64,000 nucleotides of DNA from the NCBI RefSeq assembly GCF_021390155.1, contig NZ_CP089985.1:5721501-5785500 (forward strand), read 5' to 3'. Source of the stretch: Pseudomonas sp. HN11 (GTDB lineage Bacteria; Pseudomonadota; Gammaproteobacteria; Pseudomonadales; Pseudomonadaceae). Below the pieces are notes generated by a model. That model ran no database searches. It was not told where the DNA came from and was given only the letters and a program-made list of their open reading frames with translations. A program made the translations under genes and the position numbers. Below, one piece after another: positions 8,839 through 18,576 of this stretch (positions are counted from its first letter, which is position 1; the number at the start of each line of letters is the position of its first letter).

Positions 8839-10038
8839 TTACGCCGCACTAAACAACTTATGCGGATCAATCACAAACTTCTTCGGCACACCCGCATCGA
8901 ATTCGCCATAACCACGTGGCGCATCATCCAGGCTGATCACCTGCACGCCGACGATCTCGGCAATGTTGATACGGTCCCACATGATCGCCTGCATCAGCGC
9001 GCGGTTGTACTTCATCACCGGGGTCTGGCCGGTGTGGAAGCTGTGGGATTTGGCCCAGCCCAAACCGAAGCGAATGCTCAGGCTGCCCATTTTTGCCGCG
9101 GCATCCACAGCACCCGGGTCTTCGGTGACGTACAAGCCTGGAATACCAATCTTGCCCGCTACGCGCACCACGCCCATCAGCGAGTTGAGCACCGTGGCCG
9201 GGGCTTCGGCTTTCACGCCTTCATGACCGTGGCCACGCGCTTCGAAACCAACGGCGTCGACGGCGCAATCCACTTCCGGCTCGCCTAGCAACGCGGCGAT
9301 TTGTTCGTGCAGCGGGGTGTCGGTGGACAGGTCGGCCACTTCGAAACCCTGGGCCTTGGCGTGGGCGAGGCGGATCGGGTTGACGTCGCCGATGATCACC
9401 ACCGCCGCGCCCAACAGGCGTGCTGAAGCGGCAGCGGCCAGACCCACCGGGCCTGCGCCCGCGATGTACACGGTGCTACCCGGACCGACACCAGCAGTAA
9501 CGGCGCCGTGGTAACCGGTTGGCAGGATGTCGGAGAGGCAGGTCAGGTCACGGATTTTTTCCATGGCCTTGTCGCGGTCCGGCAGTTTGAGCAGGTTGAA
9601 GTCGGCGTACGGCACCAGCACATACTCGGCTTGGCCGCCGGTCCAGTCGCCCATGTCAACATAGCCGTAGGCGCCACCGGCGCGAGCCGGGTTGACGGTC
9701 AGGCATACGCCGGTGTGTTGCTCTTTGCAGGAACGGCAGCGGCCGCAGGCTACGTTGAAGGGTACGGAAACCAGGTCGCCGATTTTCAGGTTCTCGACGT
9801 CGCTGCCCTTCTCGATCACTTCACCGGTAATTTCATGACCGAGCACCAGGCCGGTCTGGGCAGTGGTGCGGCCACGCACCATGTGTTGGTCAGAGCCGCA
9901 GATATTGGTGGAGACCACGCGCAGGATAACGCCGTGCTCAATCTTCCTGCCACGGGGGTCCTGCATTTTGGGATAGTCGATTTTCTGTACTTCGACCTTG
10001 CCGTTGCCGAGATACACGACACCACGATTACCAGACAT
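8839..10038 (-). CDS. fdhA: Glutathione-independent formaldehyde dehydrogenase
   Basis: A 399-residue zinc alcohol-dehydrogenase family enzyme that oxidises formaldehyde to formate with NAD, disposing of formaldehyde from demethylation of dimethylglycine and sarcosine. Catalytic zinc ligands are visible at Cys47 (STNICGSDQH) and His68 (GHEITGE); the structural zinc cysteines are Cys98, Cys101, Cys104 and Cys112. The NAD fold follows at about 188 (AGAGPVGLAAA). The start MSGNRGVVYLG matches the family; an in-frame extension upstream reads through repeat DNA. It is the last gene of the leftward glyA-sox block. Confidence 0.96.
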   Translation of the reverse strand: MSGNRGVVYLGNGKVEVQKIDYPKMQDPRGRKIEHGVILRVVSTNICGSDQHMVRGRTTAQTGLVLGHEITGEVIEKGSDVENLKIGDLVSVPFNVACGRCRSCKEQHTGVCLTVNPARAGGAYGYVDMGDWTGGQAEYVLVPYADFNLLKLPDRDKAMEKIRDLTCLSDILPTGYHGAVTAGVGPGSTVYIAGAGPVGLAAAASARLLGAAVVIIGDVNPIRLAHAKAQGFEVADLSTDTPLHEQIAALLGEPEVDCAVDAVGFEARGHGHEGVKAEAPATVLNSLMGVVRVAGKIGIPGLYVTEDPGAVDAAAKMGSLSIRFGLGWAKSHSFHTGQTPVMKYNRALMQAIMWDRINIAEIVGVQVISLDDAPRGYGEFDAGVPKKFVIDPHKLFSAA

Positions 10039-10079
10039 GTCAGTCACCTCTATATTTATCGTTGTTAAGAGAGTGGAGT

Positions 10080-10154
10080 GAGCTTCAAGCGGCCAGCTAC
10101 AAGCCGCAAGAAGTGTGCAGTGCCGCTTTTTCCTGCGGCTTGAAGCTTGCAAAT
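10080..10154. repeat. Long inverted repeat of the AGCTTCAAGC family (copy 1)
   Basis: AGCTTCAAGCGGC...CAAGCCGCAAG on the left and CTGCGGCTTGAAGCTTGCA on the right form an imperfect hairpin. It fills the purU-fdhA gap. The same family recurs in the dgcB-dgcA and betB-betA gaps. Confidence 0.8.
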
Positions 10155-10159
10155 TGCCA

Positions 10160-11017
10160 CTACAGAACGACCGTCCTGTTAGCGTTCAAGAACACACGTC
10201 TTTCAATGTGATAACCCACAGCTCGAGCCAATGTGAGCCCTTCAATATCCCGCCCCTTGGCAATCAAATCCTCGGGATAGTGGCTGTGATCCACCACCTC
10301 CACGCCCTGGGCGATGATCGGACCTTCGTCCAGGTCGTTGTTGATGTAATGCGCCGTGGCGCCAACCAACTTCACCCCCTTGTTGTACGCCTGGTGATAC
10401 GGCTTGGCGCCCTTGAAGCCCGGCAGCAACGAGTGGTGAATGTTGATGGCCTTGCCATCCAGCTTGCGGCACAGCTCCGGTGACAACACTTGCATGTAGC
10501 GCGCAAGGATCACCAGCTCGGCGCCGGTGTCTTCCACCACCTGCCATACCTGACGCTCCTGGGATGGCTTGTCGTTGGGGTCGAGGGGGAAATGGTAGTA
10601 GGGGATCTGGTGCCAGTCGGCCAAAGGCTTCAGATCGGGGTGGTTGGATACCACCGCAACCACATCCATCGACAGTTGGCCGATGCGCTGGCGATACAGC
10701 AGATCGTTCAGGCAGTGATCGGCCTTGGAGACCATGATCACCACTTTTGGCCGGTAATTCGGCGCCGTCAGCTCGAAGATCATGCCGAAGGCTTCACCAC
10801 GGGTGGCCAGGCCATCACGGAAGGCCTGTTCGTCAAAACCATCGGGCTGGCGAAACTCCACGCGGATGAAGAACCGACCCGAAAGCCGGTCATCGAACGA
10901 GTGGTGCTCAGTAACGTAGCAACCCTCTTCGAACAGGTAGCGGGTGACCGCGTCCACCGTGCCGAGCACGCTGGGGCAGTCGGCGGTCAAAATCCATGTA
11001 TCGGGTGCGCGGCTCAT
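10160..11017 (-). CDS. purU: Formyltetrahydrofolate deformylase
   Basis: A 285-residue enzyme hydrolysing 10-formyl-THF to formate and THF. An N-terminal ACT domain (LTADCPSVLGTVDAVTRYLFE) is followed by a formyltransferase-like catalytic domain with NIHHSLLPGF and, about 35 residues on, NNDLDEGPIIAQ, which supply the catalytic Asn, His and Asp. It lies 10 bp downstream of soxG. In the sarcosine pathway it would recycle folate that has picked up one-carbon units. Many pseudomonads carry other purU copies, so this is the sox-linked paralogue. Confidence 0.95.
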   Translation of the reverse strand: MSRAPDTWILTADCPSVLGTVDAVTRYLFEEGCYVTEHHSFDDRLSGRFFIRVEFRQPDGFDEQAFRDGLATRGEAFGMIFELTAPNYRPKVVIMVSKADHCLNDLLYRQRIGQLSMDVVAVVSNHPDLKPLADWHQIPYYHFPLDPNDKPSQERQVWQVVEDTGAELVILARYMQVLSPELCRKLDGKAINIHHSLLPGFKGAKPYHQAYNKGVKLVGATAHYINNDLDEGPIIAQGVEVVDHSHYPEDLIAKGRDIEGLTLARAVGYHIERRVFLNANRTVVL

Positions 11018-11027
11018 GGGTCATTCC

Positions 11028-11660
11028 TCAGGCTTGAACGCTCAGGCCAAACTCGGCAGACGCATCCTGCAACCACAACCACCAGTAATCCGAGAAGCTG
11101 CGGCGAATCAGCAGTTCCCAAGTGTCTTCAGCCGTGTGACGGATCACCAGCTGCGACTTGGCGAACACCGTGCCCACCGCCTTGCCCACCGGGAAGTTGT
11201 TGGGGTGCACGTCGTAGCTGGTGGACTTCATCAGCACATCACGCACATTCGGGCCGCTGAGTTCGAGGATCTGCTGACCGCCGCTGACGTTGACGATCTG
11301 GATATGCAGGTCGCCCAGGGCGGCACGCAGGTTTTGCTCGGCGGCGAATTCTTCACCGCTTGGCACGATCAGCAACCACTCATCCGGGCCGAGCCATTGC
11401 AGGCTGGTGTCGCCTTTGACGATCACCTGCAAAGCACCGGGCAACTCTATGCCCAGGGCCTTATGCACGCCGGCGGCGAACGCCGCGTCATGACCATCGC
11501 CACGGATGGTCAGGTGGCCGAGGAGTTTCTTTTCACGCACGGTCACGCCGGCGTTCTTGCGGCCTTTGCCGACCAGGCTGGCGAGGTCGGCATGGTGCAG
11601 CGACGACTCGGCCTTGGCGCCGGAGGTGGGGCGTTGTTGGTATACGTTGGCTGCTGTCAT
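11028..11660 (-). CDS. soxG: Sarcosine oxidase gamma subunit
   Basis: A 210-residue subunit of heterotetrameric sarcosine oxidase, which oxidises sarcosine to glycine and transfers the methyl group to THF. The fold is GcvT-like (ELSGPNVRDVLMKSTSYDVHP, DYWWLWLQDASAEFGL). The start MTAANVYQQRPTSGAKAES is chosen over a longer open frame that runs into soxA. The gap to soxA is 65 bp and holds a half REP, unusual within this tightly packed operon. Confidence 0.93.
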   Translation of the reverse strand: MTAANVYQQRPTSGAKAESSLHHADLASLVGKGRKNAGVTVREKKLLGHLTIRGDGHDAAFAAGVHKALGIELPGALQVIVKGDTSLQWLGPDEWLLIVPSGEEFAAEQNLRAALGDLHIQIVNVSGGQQILELSGPNVRDVLMKSTSYDVHPNNFPVGKAVGTVFAKSQLVIRHTAEDTWELLIRRSFSDYWWLWLQDASAEFGLSVQA

Positions 11661-11694
11661 AAAGCACCTGTCTGAATGCTGTGGTGAAGCTACT

Positions 11695-11728
11695 GGCTTG
11701 CTCGCGAAGGCGGCGACTCGGTCTATCA
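11695..11728. repeat. Single REP element between soxA and soxG
   Basis: GGCTTGCTCGCGAAGG followed by GGCGACTCGGTCTA, the usual REP head and tail. It lies inside the operon and could form a stem-loop in the mRNA. Confidence 0.7.
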
Positions 11729-14700
11729 GATGTTCTGGCGGTCGCCTTTCGGGTCGAAGAACACCGAAGAAACAATCTCCGCCTCGATCACGCTGCCATC
11801 CGCCTGCGGTGAGAACACCCGCTCGCCGATGCGCTTCAAGCCGCCCTTCACCACGCCCATGGCAAACGAATAGCCCAAGGAGTTGTGCGCATAACTTGAG
11901 GTGACGTGACCGACCATCTTCATCGGGATCGTCTGCTTCGGATCGAACACCAGCTGCGCGCCTTCCGGCAGCCACACATTCGGATCGATCGGCTTCAAGC
12001 CCACCAGTTGCTTGCGCTCTTCGCGCACGCAGTCTTCACGGTTCATGCCGCGCCAGCCGATCCACGAGAACGGCTTGGTACGCCCGACACACCAGCCCAT
12101 GTTGAGGTCGTCCGGGGTCATCGAACCGTCAGTGTCCTGGCCGACGATGATGAAGCCCTTCTCGGCCCGCAACACGTGCATGGTCTCGGTGCCGTACGGG
12201 GTCAGGTTGTACTTCTTGCCGGCGTCGACGATTTTTTCCAGTACGCCCATGGCGTAGTCGGCCTGCACGTTGACTTCGTACGACAGCTCACCGGTAAACG
12301 AAATCCGGAACACCCGAGCCGGTACACCGCCGACCAACCCTTCTTTCCAGGTCATGAACGGGAAGCCGTCCTTGTCCAGGTCGATGTCGGTGACTTCCGC
12401 CAGCAGCTTGCGGCTGTTGGGGCCGGACAGGGTCATGGTCGCCCAGTGGTCGGTGACCGAGGTGAAATACACCTTGAGGTCTGGCCATTCGGTCTGTTGG
12501 TAGATTTCCAACCACTGCAGCACGCGGGCGGCGCCGCCGGTGGTGGTGGTCATCAGGAAGTGGTTGTCGGCGAGACAGGCTGTGACGCCGTCGTCGAAGA
12601 CCATGCCGTCTTCCTTGCACATCAGACCGTAGCGCGCCTTGCCCACGTCGAGCTTGGTCCAGGCGTTGGTGTAGATGCGGTTGAGGAACTCACGCGCGTC
12701 CGGGCCCTGGATGTCGATCTTGCCGAGGGTGGAGGCGTCCAGCAGGCCGACGCTGTCGCGCACGGCCAGGCATTCGCGTTTGACGGCGGCGTGCAGGTCT
12801 TCACCGTTGCGCGGGAAGTACCATGGGCGCTTCCACTGGCCAACGTCTTCAAACTCGGCGCCATTCTTGACGTGCCAGGCTTGCAGCGCGGTGTAGCGCA
12901 CCGGTTCGAAGATGTGCCCAACGTGACGGCCCGCAATCGCGCCGAAGGTCACCGGCGTGTAGTTCGGGCGGAACATGGTGGTGCCCATCTGCGGGATGGT
13001 CACGTTCAACGAACGGGCGGCAATGGCCAGGCCGTTGACATTGCCCAGCTTGCCCTGGTCGGTGCCGAAGCCCAGCGCGGTGTAGCGCTTGACGTGCTCG
13101 ACCGACTCGAACCCTTCGCGGGTCGCCAATTCGATGGCGGCGGCGGTCACGTCGTTCTGCAGGTCGACGAATTGCTTCGGCGCCCGTGCAGTTGGCTTGT
13201 CATGCGGTACTTGGTAAACAGCCAGCGTCGGCTCTTCCAAGCGGCTCAGGGCTTTCGGCAAGGTGCCTTCCACTGGGGCAAAACCGGCTTCGCTGGCCGC
13301 GCGCACGCCGCCTTCAAAACCGTCCGCCAGGGAATCGCCAAGGCCGTAGACGCCGTTGACACCACCCACGCACACGCGTTTCTGCGGGGCTTCACCCGGT
13401 ACGAAACCGAGGATGTCTTCACGCCAGGTCGGCTTGCCGCCCAGGTGCGAGGCCAAGTGAACGACTGGGCTATAGCCGCCGGAGCTGGCGACCAGGTCGC
13501 AGTCCAGCCATTCGCCGGGGCTGGTGACTTTATGCGCCTTCACATCAATCGCGGCCACGCGAGCGGCAGTGACGTGTTTGCTGCCACGGGCTTCGATCAC
13601 GGCGCTGCCGGTGAGGATACGAATGCCCTTGGCGCGAGCTTCTTCAACCAGCGCACCGCGTGGGTTGTGGCGTACATCGGCCACCGCCACCACTTGCAGG
13701 CCGGCATCGAGCCAATCCAGGGCAACGCGGTAGGCGTGGTCGTTGTTGGTCGACAACACCAGCTTCTTGCCCGGCGCCACGCCATAGCGACGCACGTAGG
13801 TGGAGACTGCACCGGCCAGCATGTTGCCCGGCACATCGTTGTTGCCGTAGACCAGCGGACGCTCGCACGCACCGGTCGCCAACACCACACGCTTGGCGCG
13901 CACACGGTGGATACGCTGGCGCACCACACCAATCGGCGCACGGTCACCGAGGTGATCGGTGAGGCGTTCATGGATGGTCAGGAAGTTATGGTCGTGGTAG
14001 CCATTGACGGTGGCGCGGGGCAGCAGCACCACGTCCGGCAGGGCTTTCAACTCGGCAATGACACTGGCAACCCATTCAGCCGCCGGCTTGCCGTCGAGGC
14101 TTTCACGCGAGTCCAGCAGTGAACCGCCGAACTCTTCCTGCTCATCGGCAATGATCACACGCGCACCGCTGCGTGCAGCCGCCAGTGCAGCCGCCAAACC
14201 GGCAGGGCCGGCACCCACCACCAGCACGTCGCAATGACGGTTGAAGTTGTCGTAGGTGTCCGGATCGTTCTCGGTTGGCGAGCGGCCAAGACCCGCGGCC
14301 TTACGAATGTACTTCTCGTAGGTCATCCAGAACGATTGCGGGTACATGAAGGTTTTGTAGTAGAACCCCGGCGGCATCAGCTTGCCGCCGACCTTGCCGA
14401 GAATGCCCATCACGTCGTTGTTGACGTTCGGCCAGCCGTTGGTGCTAGTGGCGACCAGGCCTTGGTACAGCGCCTGTTGCGTGGCACGCACGTTGGGAAT
14501 CTGAGTGGCTTCGGTGGCGCCGATCTGCAGCACCGCGTTCGGCTCTTCGGCGCCCGCAGCGAAGATGCCGCGAGGGCGCGAGTACTTGAAGCTGCGGCCA
14601 ATGATGTCGACGCCGTTGGCCAGCAGGGCTGCGGCCAGTGTGTCGCCTTCAAAGCCTTTGTAGCTCTGGCCGTTAAAGGTAAACGTCAGGACTTTATTAC

Positions 14701-14743
14701 GGTCGATCCGGCCACCGTTGGACAGGCGATTGGTCTGGCTCAT
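11726..14743 (-). CDS. soxA: Sarcosine oxidase alpha subunit
   Basis: A 1005-residue subunit that binds NAD and folate. An N-terminal ferredoxin-like domain (about residues 15-100, FNGQSYKGFEGDTLAAALLANG, RSFKYSRPRGIF) is followed by a nucleotide-binding domain (CDVLVVGAGPAGLAAALAAARSG at about 173). The C-terminal 400 residues are a GcvT/aminomethyltransferase domain (VGLLDASTLGKIDIQGPDAREF) that binds THF. Its start overlaps the soxD stop by four bases (ATGA), so it is coupled to soxD. Confidence 0.96.
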   Translation of the reverse strand: MSQTNRLSNGGRIDRNKVLTFTFNGQSYKGFEGDTLAAALLANGVDIIGRSFKYSRPRGIFAAGAEEPNAVLQIGATEATQIPNVRATQQALYQGLVATSTNGWPNVNNDVMGILGKVGGKLMPPGFYYKTFMYPQSFWMTYEKYIRKAAGLGRSPTENDPDTYDNFNRHCDVLVVGAGPAGLAAALAAARSGARVIIADEQEEFGGSLLDSRESLDGKPAAEWVASVIAELKALPDVVLLPRATVNGYHDHNFLTIHERLTDHLGDRAPIGVVRQRIHRVRAKRVVLATGACERPLVYGNNDVPGNMLAGAVSTYVRRYGVAPGKKLVLSTNNDHAYRVALDWLDAGLQVVAVADVRHNPRGALVEEARAKGIRILTGSAVIEARGSKHVTAARVAAIDVKAHKVTSPGEWLDCDLVASSGGYSPVVHLASHLGGKPTWREDILGFVPGEAPQKRVCVGGVNGVYGLGDSLADGFEGGVRAASEAGFAPVEGTLPKALSRLEEPTLAVYQVPHDKPTARAPKQFVDLQNDVTAAAIELATREGFESVEHVKRYTALGFGTDQGKLGNVNGLAIAARSLNVTIPQMGTTMFRPNYTPVTFGAIAGRHVGHIFEPVRYTALQAWHVKNGAEFEDVGQWKRPWYFPRNGEDLHAAVKRECLAVRDSVGLLDASTLGKIDIQGPDAREFLNRIYTNAWTKLDVGKARYGLMCKEDGMVFDDGVTACLADNHFLMTTTTGGAARVLQWLEIYQQTEWPDLKVYFTSVTDHWATMTLSGPNSRKLLAEVTDIDLDKDGFPFMTWKEGLVGGVPARVFRISFTGELSYEVNVQADYAMGVLEKIVDAGKKYNLTPYGTETMHVLRAEKGFIIVGQDTDGSMTPDDLNMGWCVGRTKPFSWIGWRGMNREDCVREERKQLVGLKPIDPNVWLPEGAQLVFDPKQTIPMKMVGHVTSSYAHNSLGYSFAMGVVKGGLKRIGERVFSPQADGSVIEAEIVSSVFFDPKGDRQNI

Positions 14744-15042
14744 ACCTTCTCTCCAGAGGCCTTGGCGGTGAATTGTGGCTTCTCACCGATCTTGTAGGTT
14801 TCAAGAATTTCGTAGGTCAGGGTGTCGCGGGTCGCGTTGAAGTACTGGCGGCAGCCGGCGGCGTGAATCCACAGTTCGTGGTGCAGGCCACGGGGGTTGT
14901 CGCGGAAGAACATGTAGTCGCCCCACTCTTCATCGGTGCAGGCATTCGGGTCCAGCGGGCGCGGGATGTGCGCTTGGCCGGACGCGTGGAATTCCTCTTC
15001 GGAGCGCAGTTCGCCACAGTGAGGACAGAAGATATGCAACAT
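14740..15042 (-). CDS. soxD: Sarcosine oxidase delta subunit
   Basis: A 100-residue zinc-binding subunit. Cys6 and Cys9 (FCPHCGELRSEEEF) and, further on, His60 and Cys64 (WIHAAGCRQYF) match in spacing the zinc ligands described for the Corynebacterium enzyme. RGLHHELW and FNATRDT are typical of the family. It is encoded 15 bp after soxB and overlaps soxA. Confidence 0.95.
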   Translation of the reverse strand: MLHIFCPHCGELRSEEEFHASGQAHIPRPLDPNACTDEEWGDYMFFRDNPRGLHHELWIHAAGCRQYFNATRDTLTYEILETYKIGEKPQFTAKASGEKV

Positions 15043-15057
15043 AGGGAATTTCTCCTG

Positions 15058-16308
15058 TTAGTGGGCGACGGCCGCAGCGCCGTGTTCGTCGATCAACGCA
15101 CCGTTGTGGAACCGGTCGATGGAGAATGGCGCGGCCAATGGGTGCATTTCACCCTTGGCGAGGCTCGCGGCAAACACGTTGCCTGAGCCCGGCGTGGCCT
15201 TGAAGCCACCGGTGCCCCAACCGCAGTTGAAGAACATGTTCGGCACCGGGGTCTTGGAGATGATCGGGCACGCATCCGGCGTGGTGTCGACAATGCCGCC
15301 CCACTGACGGTTCATGCGCACGCGGGAAAGCACCGGGAACATCTCGACGATGGCCTGGATGGTGTGCTCGATCACCGGGTACGAACCACGCTGGCCGTAG
15401 CCGTTGTAGCCATCGATACCGGCGCCGATCACCAGGTCGCCCTTGTCGGACTGGCTGATGTAGCCGTGTACGGCGTTGGACATGATCACGCTGTCGATGA
15501 TCGGCTTGATCGGCTCAGACACCAGCGCTTGCAGCGGGTGGGATTCGATCGGCAGGCGGAACCCGGCGAGCGAGGCCATATGCCCGGAGTTACCGGCAGT
15601 CACCACGCCAACACGCTTGGCGCCGATAAAGCCCTTGTTGGTTTCCACACCGATGCACACACCGTTTTCCTTTCGAAAACCGATCACTTCGGTCTGCTGG
15701 ATCAAGTCCACCCCGAGTGCGTCAGCGGCGCGGGCAAAGCCCCAGGCCACGGCATCGTGACGGGCCACGCCGCCGCGACGTTGCACAGTGGCGCCGAGTA
15801 CCGGATAGCGAGTGTTTTTCGAGCAGTCGAGGTACGGGATCTCGTCTGCAACTTGCTTGGCATTGAGCAATTCGCCGTCCACGCCGTTGAGGCGGTTGGC
15901 GCTGACGCGACGCTCGGAATCACGGATGTCCTGCAGGGTGTGGCACAGGTTGTAGACGCCACGCTGGGAGAACATCACGTTGTAGTTCAGGTCCTGGGAC
16001 AGGCCTTCCCACAGTTTCATCGCGTGCTCGTAGAGGTGGGCCGACTCGTCCCACAGGTAGTTGGAACGTACGATGGTGGTGTTGCGCGCGGTGTTACCGC
16101 CGCCCAGCCAGCCCTTCTCGACCACGGCCACGTTGGTGATGCCGTGCTCCTTGGCCAGGTAGTAGGCGGTCGCCAGACCATGCCCGCCGCCGCCGACGAT
16201 GACCACGTCGTAGACCTTTTTAGGGGTCGGCGTGCGCCACATCTTCTGCCAGTTTTCGTGGTGGCTGAGTGAGTGCTTGAAGAGGCCGAAGCCCGAGTAG
16301 CGTTGCAT
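15058..16308 (-). CDS. soxB: Sarcosine oxidase beta subunit
   Basis: A 416-residue subunit holding FAD and covalent FMN, where sarcosine is oxidised. The dinucleotide fold is [22 protein letters not shown] (about residues 36-57). The His in [14 protein letters not shown] (about 184) lies in the region where the covalent FMN histidine is expected. The start [20 protein letters not shown] is typical; an in-frame extension into glyA was rejected. It lies 22 bp after glyA. Confidence 0.95.
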   Translation of the reverse strand: MQRYSGFGLFKHSLSHHENWQKMWRTPTPKKVYDVVIVGGGGHGLATAYYLAKEHGITNVAVVEKGWLGGGNTARNTTIVRSNYLWDESAHLYEHAMKLWEGLSQDLNYNVMFSQRGVYNLCHTLQDIRDSERRVSANRLNGVDGELLNAKQVADEIPYLDCSKNTRYPVLGATVQRRGGVARHDAVAWGFARAADALGVDLIQQTEVIGFRKENGVCIGVETNKGFIGAKRVGVVTAGNSGHMASLAGFRLPIESHPLQALVSEPIKPIIDSVIMSNAVHGYISQSDKGDLVIGAGIDGYNGYGQRGSYPVIEHTIQAIVEMFPVLSRVRMNRQWGGIVDTTPDACPIISKTPVPNMFFNCGWGTGGFKATPGSGNVFAASLAKGEMHPLAAPFSIDRFHNGALIDEHGAAAVAH

Positions 16309-16330
16309 AGTCATTACTCCAAAACCGCGC

Positions 16331-17584
16331 TCAGCGATAAACCGGGAAATCAGCGCACAGGGCAGACACGTGCTTGGCCACATTGGCCTCGACGTCGGCG
16401 TCGCCGAGGTTGTCGAGGATGTCGCAGATCCAGCCGGCCAGTTCAATGCACTGCGGCACTTTGAAACCACGCGTGGTCACCGCCGGGGTGCCGATGCGCA
16501 GGCCCGAGGTCACGAACGGCGACTGCGGGTCATTCGGCACAGCGTTCTTGTTGACGGTGATGTGGGCGCGCCCCAAGGCGGCGTCCGCCTCTTTACCGGT
16601 GAGGCCCTGACGGATCAGGCTGACCAGGAACAGGTGGTTGTCGGTGCCGCCGGACACGACATCGTAACCACGCTTGATAAACACATCGGCCATGGCCTGG
16701 GCGTTGTCGATCACTTGTTGCTGATAGGCCTTGAAACCTGGCTCCAGCGCTTCCTTGAAGCACACGGCCTTGCCGGCGATGACGTGCATCAGCGGGCCGC
16801 CCTGGGCACCAGGGAATACGGCGGCGTTGAGTTTCTTTTCGATTTCTTCGTTGGACTTGGCCAGGATCAGACCGCCCCGTGGACCGCGCAGGGTCTTGTG
16901 GGTGGTGGTGGTGACCACGTCGGCGTACGGCAGCGGGTTCGGGTACAGGCCGGCGGCGACCAGGCCGGCGACGTGGGCCATGTCGACGAACAGCAGTGCG
17001 CCCACTTTGTCCGCGATCTGACGGAAGCGTGGGAAATCCAGAGTCTTGGAGTAGGCAGAGAAACCGGCCACGACCATTTTCGGCTTGTGCTCAACGGCCA
17101 GGCGCTCGACTTCGTCGTAGTCGATCAGGCCGGTGTCGGTGTTGATGCCGTATTGCACCGCGTTGTACAGCTTGCCCGAGGACGACACTTTGGCGCCGTG
17201 GGTCAGGTGACCGCCGTGGGCCAGGCTCATGCCCAGGATAGTGTCGCCGGCTTGCAGCAGGGCCAGGTACACCGCGCTGTTGGCGGACGAGCCGGAGTGC
17301 GGCTGCACGTTGGCGTAATCGGCACCGAACAGCTGCTTGGCGCGCTCGATGGCCAGGGCCTCGACTTTGTCCACGTGCTCGCAACCACCGTAATAGCGCT
17401 TGCCCGGGTAGCCTTCGGCGTATTTGTTGGTGAGGCCGCTGCCTTGGGCTTCCATCACACGTTTGCTGGTGTAGTTCTCTGACGCGATCAGCTCGATATG
17501 ATCTTCCTGGCGCTGCTCCTCGGCATTCATGGCCGCCAGCAGTGCATCGTCATATCCCTGGATCTGGTCTTGTTTGCTGAACAT
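16331..17584 (-). CDS. glyA: Serine hydroxymethyltransferase
   Basis: A 417-residue PLP enzyme interconverting glycine plus methylene-THF with serine. The PLP lysine is Lys230 in [16 protein letters not shown]; the substrate-binding blocks [13 protein letters not shown] and [11 protein letters not shown] are present. As first gene of glyA-soxBDAG-purU-fdhA it uses both the glycine and the methylene-THF made by sarcosine oxidase. Upstream are two GTCG-containing motifs at 17699-17715 that could belong to an AraC-type site (inference). Confidence 0.96.
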   Translation of the reverse strand: MFSKQDQIQGYDDALLAAMNAEEQRQEDHIELIASENYTSKRVMEAQGSGLTNKYAEGYPGKRYYGGCEHVDKVEALAIERAKQLFGADYANVQPHSGSSANSAVYLALLQAGDTILGMSLAHGGHLTHGAKVSSSGKLYNAVQYGINTDTGLIDYDEVERLAVEHKPKMVVAGFSAYSKTLDFPRFRQIADKVGALLFVDMAHVAGLVAAGLYPNPLPYADVVTTTTHKTLRGPRGGLILAKSNEEIEKKLNAAVFPGAQGGPLMHVIAGKAVCFKEALEPGFKAYQQQVIDNAQAMADVFIKRGYDVVSGGTDNHLFLVSLIRQGLTGKEADAALGRAHITVNKNAVPNDPQSPFVTSGLRIGTPAVTTRGFKVPQCIELAGWICDILDNLGDADVEANVAKHVSALCADFPVYR

Positions 17585-17725
17585 CGCGTCTCTCCCAGCC
17601 TTTCGTATTGTTGAGGCCCGTGCAGGGCCCTTTGATGCGATGGTAGGGCTGGCGCAGACAGGTCAAATGCCTACGGACGCCACGCAAAGGTGCGTTTACG
17701 ACATTAGTGAGCGACACAAAACAAA

Positions 17726-17755
17726 TGTGAGAGCGGGCTTGCTCGCTCCCACAGG
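17726..17755. repeat. REP element
   Basis: GAGCGGGCTTGCTCGCTCCC, with GTGAGAGCG on the left and CTCCCACA on the right forming the stem. It lies between the promoter of glyA and the 3' end of the TraX-like gene. Confidence 0.8.
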
Positions 17756-17757
17756 AG

Positions 17758-18486
17758 CTATGTGATGATCTTTCGAAGGAGTAGCAGCAGTAAGAAATGC
17801 GCGGGATAAAGTGCATACGCCCAGCGCCGCATGGCCGGCGCCGACACGTGCCTAGCGTGTCGCAACAAGAGCAACCCAGCCAATGGCGCGATCAGGCACG
17901 CAACCAATCCCAATGTCGCCACTGGCGTGCCGCTGTTGAGCAGGATCTGCCATTGGTTGGCGGCGACACAGACCAAACCCGGCAACACGCTGAAATACCA
18001 TGGGCGACTGAACACCAACAGCATGGCCAGCGGCAGCAAGACACCAAAGAAACCGAACATCAGTTGCGTGGAGAACACAGCGGCAACCGTGATGGCAATC
18101 AGCGCCAATCCTCGATCAAAAAGCGCCTTCTGCTGCCATCCTCGGGCTACCAGCAGGCCCAGAACCAACGTGGGCAATACGTTCAACGTATCGGCATCGT
18201 CGATAAACAAGCGGTAGGGCACTTCGCTGATCACGCTGAACAACAACAGCCGCCCCATGTAACGCCACTGGCCCGTTACGGGAGCACCCCGGATCCGATG
18301 CAGGTTCGCCGCAATCGCCAGGCAAAACCACGGGAACGCCAAGCGTCCCGGCACATACAGGCCGTCCAGGCTCAAACCGACATAGCGCAAGTGGTCGAGC
18401 ACCATGCTCAACAGCGCCAGCCACTTGAGCAGATCCAAGGCGCCATCGCGGACACGTCCGACAGGCAGGGTTCCAGTACCGTGCAT
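17758..18486 (-). CDS. TraX-family multispanning membrane protein
   Basis: A 242-residue protein with about six hydrophobic segments. The N-terminal motif DGALDLLKWLALLSMVLDHLR and RLAFPWFCLAIAANL match the TraX family, first named for F-pilin acetylation but common in chromosomes with no conjugation genes. The start MHGTGTLPVGR is preferred because GGGGA lies five bases upstream; an ATG 21 bases earlier has no ribosome site. It is divergent from ltaE. Confidence 0.75.
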   Translation of the reverse strand: MHGTGTLPVGRVRDGALDLLKWLALLSMVLDHLRYVGLSLDGLYVPGRLAFPWFCLAIAANLHRIRGAPVTGQWRYMGRLLLFSVISEVPYRLFIDDADTLNVLPTLVLGLLVARGWQQKALFDRGLALIAITVAAVFSTQLMFGFFGVLLPLAMLLVFSRPWYFSVLPGLVCVAANQWQILLNSGTPVATLGLVACLIAPLAGLLLLRHARHVSAPAMRRWAYALYPAHFLLLLLLRKIIT

Positions 18487-18576
18487 AATTCCCCAGTGAC
18501 TTTGCATTTACAGCACGTGCGCACCCGCGACAATCTTGGTTACAGTGCGCACCAACATCGACCACAGGAATGGGCC

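Noticed and set aside
11906..14122. 738-residue open frame antisense to soxA
   Set aside because: High-GC third-position bias creates long antisense frames; composition is His/Gln/Ala-rich with no domain, and soxA is certain on the other strand.
17758..18486. TraX annotation as evidence for conjugation or a plasmid
   Set aside because: TraX-family membrane proteins are common chromosomal genes; no other transfer genes are present.
17797..18576. In-frame N-terminal extension of threonine aldolase (260 residues)
   Set aside because: It is antisense to the TraX-like gene, Gln/Arg-rich, and the family N-terminus begins at 18577 behind a good ribosome site.
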